Below, piece by piece: positions 23,227 to 29,177 of a stretch of 29,177 nucleotides of DNA. The DNA is taken from the NCBI GenBank assembly GCA_016190245.1, contig JACPQY010000075.1, positions 1 to 29,177 on the forward strand, given 5' to 3'. A program made the position numbers and the translations under genes. The DNA comes from Nitrospirota bacterium. GTDB taxonomy: Bacteria > JACPQY01. The notes under the pieces were generated by a model. It ran no database searches. It saw only the letters and a program-made list of their open reading frames with translations, and was not told the origin of the DNA. The stretch's first letter is position 1. Every line of letters begins with the position of its first letter.

Positions 23227-23249
23227 GCATTCTGTTGGACGCTCTTAGA

Positions 23250-24104
23250 CTACGAGGCTGGACGGGAAGATTTGATGATGCCGAGTTTCTTGATGAGGCG
23301 CTGGAGCGTAACACGGTGAATGCCGAGTGCTTCGGCGGTATAGGTAACGTTTCCGCCGTGCCTCGCGAGCATATCGACGAGATAATTCCTCTCGTAGTCT
23401 CTGAGGACGGCGCGCCGCGCAGAGACACCGTCGGTCGTCCTCTCCATCGGACGTGGGATCGCTCCCCCCTTCCGGAGATCCTCCACCGTTATGACGGCTC
23501 CCGTGGCCTTCGAGACCGCCTTTTGGACGGCGGCGCGAAGTTCGGCCGAGTTACCGGGCCAATCCTGGTCGGCCAGGAGATCTAACGCCTCGTCCGAAAA
23601 ACCCTTCACGCGCAGTTTGGGGTTTTCCTTTAGTAGTGCATCCAGAAAACGGACGGCGAGGTGTGGGATGATCTCCGGTTTTTCGCTCAAGGCCGGCGCG
23701 GGCTCCATGCGGCGAAGGAGATCCGCGTGCTCCTTTGCCTGGCGAGCGAGGAGGGCCGATCTCACTGCATCGACCAACTGATCGCCCGTAAAGGGTTTGG
23801 TGAGGTAATCCACAACGCCGCCCTTAAACGCTTGAATGGCGGACTCCACGGAGGGATACGCCGTGATGAGGATCACGGGAAGGTCGGGCGCGACTCGGTG
23901 GGCCGCCTGGATGACGGCCTGACCTCCCCCGTTCGGCATACGGAGATCGGTCAGCACAAGATCCAGTTCCTCACGCTGGAGGATCGGTGCGGCTTCCTTT
24001 GGAGAAAGGGCGAGGAAGACCGCAAACTTCGCCCCTTCGAGCGCCTGCCGGCAACTCGCCAGCATGTCCCGGTCGTCTTCGACGATGAGGATGCGTTCAG
24101 GCAT
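23250..24104 (-). CDS. NtrC-type response regulator lacking the AAA+ ATPase core
   Basis: 284 aa. The receiver domain (about 1-120) has acidic pocket D10-D11, phosphoacceptor D53 (VLTDLRMP) and the conserved lysine in YLTKPF. From about 148 the sequence is that of the end of an NtrC AAA+ domain (IIPHLAVRFLDALL, GFSDEALDLLADQDWPGNSAELR), then a Fis-type HTH (NVTYTAEALGIHRVTLQRLIKKLGI, about 252-277). The part holding Walker A, GAFTGA and Walker B is absent, so it cannot remodel sigma-54 polymerase. It probably acts as a DNA-binding activator or repressor with sigma-70-type polymerase, like the PrrA/RegA group in layout. SD GGGAG precedes the ATG. It lies downstream of its kinase gene across a palindrome and next to the cytochrome operon, its likely target. 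Confidence 0.88.
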   Translation of the reverse strand: MPERILIVEDDRDMLASCRQALEGAKFAVFLALSPKEAAPILQREELDLVLTDLRMPNGGGQAVIQAAHRVAPDLPVILITAYPSVESAIQAFKGGVVDYLTKPFTGDQLVDAVRSALLARQAKEHADLLRRMEPAPALSEKPEIIPHLAVRFLDALLKENPKLRVKGFSDEALDLLADQDWPGNSAELRAAVQKAVSKATGAVITVEDLRKGGAIPRPMERTTDGVSARRAVLRDYERNYLVDMLARHGGNVTYTAEALGIHRVTLQRLIKKLGIIKSSRPAS

Positions 24105-24114
24105 CCGTTCTCCC

Positions 24115-24161
24115 TATCGAGGCTAAGCCTCTATAGTCGCCATAGAGGCTTAGCCTCGATA
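24115..24161. repeat. Perfect nested palindrome in the kinase-regulator gap
   Basis: 20-bp arms (24115-24134 and 24142-24161) are exact reverse complements around the 7-nt loop agtcgcc. Each arm is itself a palindrome centred on gaggctaagcctc, so the RNA can fold as one long hairpin or two short ones. It fills most of the 66-bp gap and ends right at the Shine-Dalgarno sequence of the regulator gene (24110-24114). It has no GTAG foot and is a different family from the REPIN at 23168. Confidence 0.8.
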
Positions 24162-24170
24162 GAAACCTCA

Positions 24171-25574
24171 TCAGGCACCTCCCAAGGGGATTCGCACGGT
24201 TACGGTGGTGCCGGAGCCGGACCGGCTCTTAATCCCCAGAGATCCACCGTGGGCGTTCACAATGGAATTGGAGATCGAGAGGCCGAGTCCCAACCCAAGT
24301 TCCTTCGTGGAGTAGAACGGCTCCGTGGCATGCCGCAGGGACTCCTCGCTCATGCCTTGTCCTGCGTCCGAGACGCTCAATACCAAACCCTCCCGTTCGG
24401 CGGCTGCCCGAACGACCACCTCGCCGCCCTCCGGACTCGCATCGATGGCATTCGTCAGCAGATTGAACAGGACCTGCTGGATGCCCTGCTCATCCATCAC
24501 CACCTCGGGCAAGTCCGGCGGGAGATCGGCTCGGACTTGAATTCCCGCGAGACGGATCCGATCGTCCAGAAGTTCCAGACATTCACCCACCATGCCGGCG
24601 ACCTTGACCGGGCGGGGCCGGAGGCCGTCGCTCTTCATCGTGTAGCGCGCAAATTGAAGAAGTTTTTGGGTGGCCAACGTGGCCCGTTTCGAGGCCGTGC
24701 GAAGGCGTCGAATTTCTTCCGCGGCGCCTGAGTTGAATTCCCCCGCCCTGACTCTCGAATCGAGGAACGAGGCATTCATGCTCATCACACCCAATGGGTT
24801 GTTGATTTCATGGGCGATGGTGGCGGAGATTTCTCCGAGGTAGGCCAGTTTCCTGGCCGCGTCGAGCTGACGGGTGCGTTCATCCAGGCGATCCATCAGT
24901 TCCTGGAAGCGCATCGCGATCTGCGAAGTCTCGTGTGTCTCCTCAAGCGAGTTCTTCCCCCCTGTCTTTTCGTCGAGAAAAACCGCCCGCTCGATGGCCC
25001 GATTGAGCTCCTCGATCGGCCGGGAAACGTAGATGGCGGTCAGGATGCCCGCGATGAGTCCTGCCGTCCCAATCCCGAGGAGGTATCTGCCCACCCGACC
25101 GATCAGCTTCCGGAGCGGTGCCTGACTGAGGCCGAGGCGAACGCGATAGCCTCGGCCGATCGATTCGTAGTCATAGACGTATTCGCCGTCCATTCGGATG
25201 AGGCGCACGGACACGTCTTCCCCTTTCACGGCTTCGTGCGGCACGGAGGCAAGGTCCCCCGGAATCCCCTTGGGGAACGTGCTCCAAAGCGGCCGGTTGT
25301 TGGAGTCCATGACCGCGATATAGCGGGTATCCGGCATGGATCTCATCTGGCGCTTGAACAAATCCGAGAGACCCGCGAGGTCGTCATAGTAGACCAGCCG
25401 GGCGCATTCAGCCGCGACGGCCCGCGTGAGGTGGAGGCCCCGATCCCGGAAGAAATTCCGGGCGGAGGCATAAAGGAGGAGGCCCACCGTTGCGGAGATG
25501 ACGGTCCCCCACATCATCGCGTATACAACGAATGTGAAGGAGATCCGAGTCCGGAGCCGGACGGGGTCCCGCAC
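24171..25574 (-). CDS. Membrane sensor histidine kinase
   Basis: 467 aa with a GTG start overlapping the previous stop by 1 nt (TAGTG). TM1 is at about residues 13-36 and TM2 at about 165-184, enclosing a periplasmic domain of about 130 residues. A HAMP-like linker follows (YVSRPIEELNRAI). The dimerisation/phosphoacceptor helix carries H255 in HEINNPLG, the NtrB-like H-box, and the HATPase domain has NLLTNAIDAS (N box), DAGQGMS (G1), FYSTKELGLGLGLS (F/G2) and a final GSGTTVTVRIP. All catalytic elements are intact. The adjacent response regulator is surely its partner, and the PhnD-like gene just upstream probably supplies the ligand-binding input. Confidence 0.93.
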   Translation of the reverse strand: MRDPVRLRTRISFTFVVYAMMWGTVISATVGLLLYASARNFFRDRGLHLTRAVAAECARLVYYDDLAGLSDLFKRQMRSMPDTRYIAVMDSNNRPLWSTFPKGIPGDLASVPHEAVKGEDVSVRLIRMDGEYVYDYESIGRGYRVRLGLSQAPLRKLIGRVGRYLLGIGTAGLIAGILTAIYVSRPIEELNRAIERAVFLDEKTGGKNSLEETHETSQIAMRFQELMDRLDERTRQLDAARKLAYLGEISATIAHEINNPLGVMSMNASFLDSRVRAGEFNSGAAEEIRRLRTASKRATLATQKLLQFARYTMKSDGLRPRPVKVAGMVGECLELLDDRIRLAGIQVRADLPPDLPEVVMDEQGIQQVLFNLLTNAIDASPEGGEVVVRAAAEREGLVLSVSDAGQGMSEESLRHATEPFYSTKELGLGLGLSISNSIVNAHGGSLGIKSRSGSGTTVTVRIPLGGA

Positions 25575-26569
25575 TATTTCCCGCCTTTAAGATAGGCATC
25601 CACCCTCTGATGAATCTCTCTCGCGGAATCGTAGAGGCCCGGTGCGGGAGCTTCGAATCTCAGGACCCCCATCGCCTCCAAGGCTTTCCGGCCTCTGGGA
25701 ACCTGGTCCATGATCAGAAAGGCTTTCTGGAGCCGGCCCCGAAGGTACGGATTCATACTTGTCGGAACGACCACAGGCGGTGCGCCAAGAGGGGGAGACG
25801 TGTCGAGGACGCGGACCTCGGCCCGCAGGGAAGGATTGCGTTGAATTTCGCGCTGGTATGCGCGGCTGTGAACGGCGGCGGCATCGGCCATCCCGCTCGC
25901 CACGGCCTCCAGACTCCCATCGCTGCTGTTTGTGAACGTGGTTCGTGAAAAAAAGCCCCGAGGTTCGATGCCAAGACCCAGCAGACGGAACAACGGGTAA
26001 TAGTAGCCGGCCATGGAGAGCGTATCGGTGTAGGCGAAGGAATAGCCTTTGAGATCCTCGACCGTTCGGGCGGGCCGGTCGGCGCGGACGATGATGAGGG
26101 CGTGATAGACGGGCCCTTCTTCATAGACAGGGACCGCGATATTCTCGATGGGCAGATCGACCTCCTCGGCGCGAATGTAGGCGCCCGGGCAGAGCAAAGC
26201 CGCCTGCACGGCGCCGTTTCTCAGCAGCTCGTTCACCTCGCCGTGCGTCTTCTGCTGGATCAATCGAACCGGGTGAGAGAGCCGGTTTTCGAGGTAGGCG
26301 GTCAGAAGCTCATAGTTCTGCGCCGTCCTGTTGGGGGAAAGAATGGGACCGATCGCAACTCGGTAGGGAGGGGTTTCCGCCCCGTTGGGGACCATGGCGG
26401 AGGAATCCAGCCGAACTTCGATCGCCCGCTCTCCGAGATTTGCGAGAGGCGCGACGGCCAGAAGGATACCCAATCCCACGACCGAGAGAGCGAGGACAAG
26501 ATGCCGGCGCCGGAGCCCGCTCCATTTCGCTGCAAGGACGGTGAATGAAGGAATCACCGGGATTCGCAC
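25574..26569 (-). CDS. Membrane-anchored PhnD-like periplasmic binding protein (sensor subunit)
   Basis: 331 aa with a GTG start. One N-terminal hydrophobic helix (about 22-43) with no obvious cleavage site anchors it in the inner membrane. The rest is a PhnD-family (phosphate/phosphite/phosphonate type) two-lobe binding domain: YRVAIGPILSPNRTAQNYE, a lobe-1 strand AALLCPGAYI, then VYHALIIVRADRPARTVEDLKGYSFAYTD and SDGSLEAVASGMADAAAV. No ABC permease or ATPase gene is near; instead a kinase and a regulator follow in one operon, so it is read as a ligand sensor, not a transporter. The layout is that of AioX-AioS-AioR, where the PhnD-family AioX binds arsenite. The protein has one cysteine, C127, at the ligand-cleft strand. 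The ligand here is unknown. Confidence 0.85.
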   Translation of the reverse strand: MRIPVIPSFTVLAAKWSGLRRRHLVLALSVVGLGILLAVAPLANLGERAIEVRLDSSAMVPNGAETPPYRVAIGPILSPNRTAQNYELLTAYLENRLSHPVRLIQQKTHGEVNELLRNGAVQAALLCPGAYIRAEEVDLPIENIAVPVYEEGPVYHALIIVRADRPARTVEDLKGYSFAYTDTLSMAGYYYPLFRLLGLGIEPRGFFSRTTFTNSSDGSLEAVASGMADAAAVHSRAYQREIQRNPSLRAEVRVLDTSPPLGAPPVVVPTSMNPYLRGRLQKAFLIMDQVPRGRKALEAMGVLRFEAPAPGLYDSAREIHQRVDAYLKGGK

Positions 26570-26621
26570 CGCCGCCTCGTTCCCATGCCTTCAAAGCTAC
26601 GTGTCGGGGATGCTCAGGAAC

Positions 26622-26635
26622 ATGACGGAAGTCAT
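26622..26635. promoter_or_regulatory. Short palindrome in the sensor operon promoter region
   Basis: atgac-ggaa-gtcat lies 53 bp before the PhnD-like gene and after the upstream terminator, where the promoter of the sensor-kinase-regulator operon must be. It could be an operator, but a 5-bp half-site is common by chance. Confidence 0.25.
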
Positions 26636-26670
26636 ATTTGGCGCCGCAGGGAAGGGCGGAGCGGCAGCCG

Positions 26671-26707
26671 GAAAAAGAAGCGGCAGGCGGGGAAGCCCGC
26701 CTGCCGC
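26671..26707 (-). terminator. Intrinsic terminator of the octaheme cytochrome gene
   Basis: Read on the minus strand, a perfect 12-bp GC-rich stem gcggcaggcggg/cccgcctgccgc (26707-26696 and 26691-26680) with loop CTTC is followed directly by ttctttttcc. It lies 28 bp after the stop of the octaheme cytochrome gene. It separates that gene from the sensor operon. Confidence 0.85.
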
Positions 26708-26734
26708 ATAGGGTTACGTTGCGCTCGCTACTTC

Positions 26735-28762
26735 TCAGTCTCCGCTCAATCTCTTATTCTCGTGGCAGGCGCCGCAGGCGTTCGGCATGATGTCCGTATC
26801 CTTCCCGCCCGATGCTTTCTTGAGGGCGCTGGAGGTTTCGTACTTGATCACGTCGAACACGTGGGAGGCTTGGTCACCCGAAACGAGGGCCGTGTTGCCC
26901 GCCGCATCCTTGCCGGTGGTGTAGCCGCCGGACTTGGCCGTCTTGGCCATGTGGCACGAGGAACAACGGCCCACAGGTTTCGCGTCATTCGTCGGATCAT
27001 ACGTGGAGCCCATGCCCGGAACCTTGTCCTTCATGTGCGCTTTCACCGCATCCGCCACGGCCGAGCTCGATCCCCCGCCGGCAGCCAGTGCCGTGTGATT
27101 CTTTTCCGCCTTGCCTCCCGCGGCGATGTGGACCTCGGCCACGTCTTCTTTCGTAAGCGAGGCATACGGAGCTTCACCGGCGTGGCATGTCAGGCACAGG
27201 GTATTGTTCTTGTGGCTCGGACTCAATAGGGCGTACTCGTCCTTCCCGACCTCCTCCTCAAGCTCCTTCGGACCTTGATAGAGCGAGTGGACGTTGTGGC
27301 AGCTCGCGCAGGTCAGCTTCTCCTTCGAGTTGGCCCAGTGCTTGGAGTAGCTCAGCATCGTGTATTGCTGGCGGTGGGCCAACCCGTGTTTGCCGTCCGG
27401 CCACGCATTGAAGGCGCCGCCCTCAGCAGACGTCACGCCGAAGCCTTTGATGTAGTCCTTGAGATCGTAGACGCCCGCCACGAAGGCGCCATTGCCCAAC
27501 TTGGACGCATTCGCCAGGTTGTAGGCGTATCCATGGACTCCCGACGGGTCTTTGCTCTTTCCATCGTCGCCTGAGTGGCACATTCCACAGACTTGGTTCT
27601 CTCCCAGAGCCGTCAAGTTGCGGGGTGTGATGATGGTGAGTTTCCTGTTCTCAGTCGTCGCGGCCAGGTGTTCCGAGCCGGGACCGTGGCACACCTCGCA
27701 GGTGATGTTCATGTCCTTGTAGCTGTACGCTTCCGTGTAGTTCTTGCCGGAGGCCGCTTCTCGCGTGAGCTCCATGCCGGTGTTATGGCAGCCCGCACAC
27801 TGACGGGAAAACGTGCGGCCTCGATCGGCCCATTCGGTTTCCTTGTAGGCGCCGGTCTTCGGCGCACCGTCTCCGGACTGGGTGATTTGCACCGGCAGGA
27901 TGAGATAATCCTTGTCCTTTCCGGAAGTGTATGTCCATGAGGACGCGAGAGGAACGTCAGAGAGTTTGGCGAGGAATCGCTGTTTGTACTTTCCGAAATT
28001 GGGCTTGTTCGCGATACCGCCATCGCCCTCGCCGCCGTAGGTTCCCGAAACCGCTATGAACGTGCCGTCGGTCGTGACCGTGCAATCCGCCGTTCCTCCG
28101 AACTTCATCTGGTAGTCGCCGGCCGTGGGCTGACAGAGGACCACGGCAACTTGGGCCGCCTTGGTCGGATCAGCCGTATCCTTGGCTCCGGTCGGATCCA
28201 TGGCTTTGATTTTGGAGTCGATGGTGGCGCCCACCGTGGGCCATTTCTCGAGGCTGATCATGCGCGATTTGTCGGTCGTGATCGAGACGGCGTGAGGGGC
28301 CCCGCGTTCCTCGGCGTCCTGAGTTTGATGGCAGGCGGCGCACTGGGTCCCGCCGACGTATTTGGCCGAATCGGAAGGCCGGGAGGAAAGCGTGATCGTC
28401 ACCGACTCGGAGGGTTTGCCGTCCTCTCCAATTTCAATCGCATGGCGGGTTTCACCGGCGAGGTAGGAGGCGCTTGGCGCGGCGACTTTCAGAAAGGCTT
28501 TCCCTGCGCCCACGCCTTCAAGAGCGAACGCGCCATTGGCGTCGGTGATCGCGGAAGCCGCCTGACCCTCAACCGTCACCGCGGCGCCTTCGATGCCCTT
28601 GCCCGCGGCGTTCTTCACGAAGAATTCGAGCTTCTTCGTTGTGGTGGTGGTCGTCGTGGTGGTTGTTTCCTTGTCCCCCCCGTCGCATCCGGTCGCGGCG
28701 AGCATGGCCGCGATGAACAACGGGGTCATCCCGCGCAGGGCATTTCGAGCAAGCATACTCAT
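26735..28762 (-). CDS. Octaheme c-type cytochrome lipoprotein
   Basis: 675 aa from ATG 28762, preceded by GGAGG with 7-nt spacing; an ATG 84 bp upstream has no such site. The lipoprotein signal ends LAATGC, followed by GDKE and ten threonines in a row, a flexible tether. A CarboxypepD_reg-like beta-sandwich (VKNAAGKGIEGAAVTVEG, ITDANGAFALEGV) comes next. Eight CxxCH heme sites follow: CAACH (C141), CAGCH, CEVCH, CGMCH, CASCH, CLTCH, CSSCH and CGACH (C663). The opening KYVGGTQCAACHQTQ resembles cytochrome c554-type multiheme proteins. No catalytic residue set of nitrite reductase or hydroxylamine oxidoreductase is recognised. A lipid-anchored, tethered multiheme protein is typical of extracellular electron transfer, though it could face the periplasm. 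Monocistronic: a strong terminator follows. Confidence 0.92.
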   Translation of the reverse strand: MSMLARNALRGMTPLFIAAMLAATGCDGGDKETTTTTTTTTTKKLEFFVKNAAGKGIEGAAVTVEGQAASAITDANGAFALEGVGAGKAFLKVAAPSASYLAGETRHAIEIGEDGKPSESVTITLSSRPSDSAKYVGGTQCAACHQTQDAEERGAPHAVSITTDKSRMISLEKWPTVGATIDSKIKAMDPTGAKDTADPTKAAQVAVVLCQPTAGDYQMKFGGTADCTVTTDGTFIAVSGTYGGEGDGGIANKPNFGKYKQRFLAKLSDVPLASSWTYTSGKDKDYLILPVQITQSGDGAPKTGAYKETEWADRGRTFSRQCAGCHNTGMELTREAASGKNYTEAYSYKDMNITCEVCHGPGSEHLAATTENRKLTIITPRNLTALGENQVCGMCHSGDDGKSKDPSGVHGYAYNLANASKLGNGAFVAGVYDLKDYIKGFGVTSAEGGAFNAWPDGKHGLAHRQQYTMLSYSKHWANSKEKLTCASCHNVHSLYQGPKELEEEVGKDEYALLSPSHKNNTLCLTCHAGEAPYASLTKEDVAEVHIAAGGKAEKNHTALAAGGGSSSAVADAVKAHMKDKVPGMGSTYDPTNDAKPVGRCSSCHMAKTAKSGGYTTGKDAAGNTALVSGDQASHVFDVIKYETSSALKKASGGKDTDIMPNACGACHENKRLSGD

Positions 28763-28769
28763 AGTCACG

Positions 28770-28774
28770 CCTCC
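28770..28774 (-). promoter_or_regulatory. Ribosome-binding site that fixes the octaheme cytochrome start
   Basis: GGAGG on the minus strand, 7 nt before ATG 28762. It decides the start in favour of the form with a clean lipoprotein signal peptide. Confidence 0.75.
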
Positions 28775-28846
28775 TTCATCAGCGCACGATTGGGCCCGGC
28801 TTCGTACCGGTGCCGTGTCGATGTTTCCAATGATTCCTGAAATCAC

Positions 28847-29151
28847 GCGGGGAGTGTAACCGACACGCAGCAGGCGAGAATGACGCCGGTCAATGAGATG
28901 CCTGAAACTTCAAGTGAATCAGATGCGTTACTTCAGAACTGCTGCAATACAGCATCAGCCATGGATCAACGTTGAGAACTTCACATAACCTGTCTTTATC
29001 ACTTGATCATGCTATCGATACTCATCACTGGATCTGTCCAGGCATCGAGATGGATGGAATGAGTGATGCACTATCGCAGCAGCAATGCCCCGATCCGGGT
29101 CCTAAGCTCGACTTTTGCCATTTTTTGAAAGGTTTATGTTGGTCATGATGC
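28847..29151. other. Non-coding, AT-richer upstream region of the octaheme gene
   Basis: No credible gene is seen in about 300 bp. The base composition is clearly lower in GC than the genes. It contains ctgga-tctg-tccag at 29028-29041 and catcact/agtgatg pairing across it (29023-29029 and 29062-29068), possible operator or structured RNA elements. No promoter matches well enough to call. Confidence 0.4.
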
Positions 29152-29177
29152 GTAGGGGAGGGTCTTCAGACCCTCCC
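29152..29177. repeat. REPIN-like half element at the right window edge
   Basis: GTAG followed by a perfect 10-bp-stem hairpin gggagggtct/agaccctccc (29156-29177), cut by the window end. Together with two preceding bases and more (29148-29177) it is identical to the reverse complement of the right half of the element at 23168-23226. Confidence 0.75.

Noticed and set aside
28593-28859. Plus-strand frame with a poly-valine run
   Set aside because: It is the reverse complement of the threonine tether of the octaheme cytochrome, not a separate gene.
1-29177. CRISPR array, tRNA or rRNA gene
   Set aside because: No evenly spaced direct repeats and no recognisable tRNA or rRNA sequence were seen in either strand.

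Overview
The window comes from a GC-rich, Gram-negative bacterium. Two outer-membrane beta-barrel proteins, several lipoproteins and c-type cytochromes show the cell type. A eukaryotic-type Ser/Thr kinase fused to an AAA ATPase and TPRs, a split gcvPA/gcvPB, FG-GAP and FnIII surface proteins and a multiheme cytochrome cluster together suggest Deltaproteobacteria/Myxococcota or an uncultured relative. No rRNA or other taxonomic marker is present, so the lineage is inference.

Layout. 1-152 is a thiD fragment (minus strand) cut off at its 5' side by RAYT-type repeat sequence. 278-1293 is a RAYT transposase gene bounded by a perfect 20-bp inverted repeat. 1308-5465 (minus) is a very large FG-GAP/FnIII lipoprotein. 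An AT-rich divergent intergenic region separates it from a Ser/Thr kinase-AAA-TPR regulator (5759-9397, plus). An FHA-GGDEF diguanylate cyclase (9410-10369, minus) follows. 10655-15142 is a glycine cleavage operon gcvT-gcvH-gcvPA-gcvPB. A DegT-type aminotransferase (15372-16505) ends 12 bp from a convergent ClpX-like ATPase (16518-17651, minus), which lies downstream of an acyl-CoA dehydrogenase (17723-18862, minus).

18953-28762 is the most distinctive part, and every gene in it is on the minus strand. In transcription order it holds: an octaheme c-type cytochrome lipoprotein followed by a strong intrinsic terminator; a membrane-anchored PhnD-like binding protein, a histidine kinase and an NtrC-type response regulator that lacks its AAA+ core; then a tightly packed five-gene operon. 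That operon encodes a diheme cytochrome c, a small putative lipoprotein, a monoheme beta-barrel protein, a stand-alone cysteine-rich cNMP-binding-like protein, and a second monoheme beta-barrel of Cyc2-like (fused cytochrome-porin) architecture. I read this as an electron conduit across the outer membrane with its own three-component sensor. No specific electron donor or acceptor can be deduced.

The intergenic regions carry several palindromic repeats. One family has a GTAG/CTAC foot and hairpins of variable stem sequence, arranged as inverted pairs like REPINs (10448-10568, 23168-23226 and the right window edge). Others are a perfect 20-bp-arm palindrome between the kinase and regulator genes and a roughly 63-bp nested palindrome upstream of the aminotransferase.
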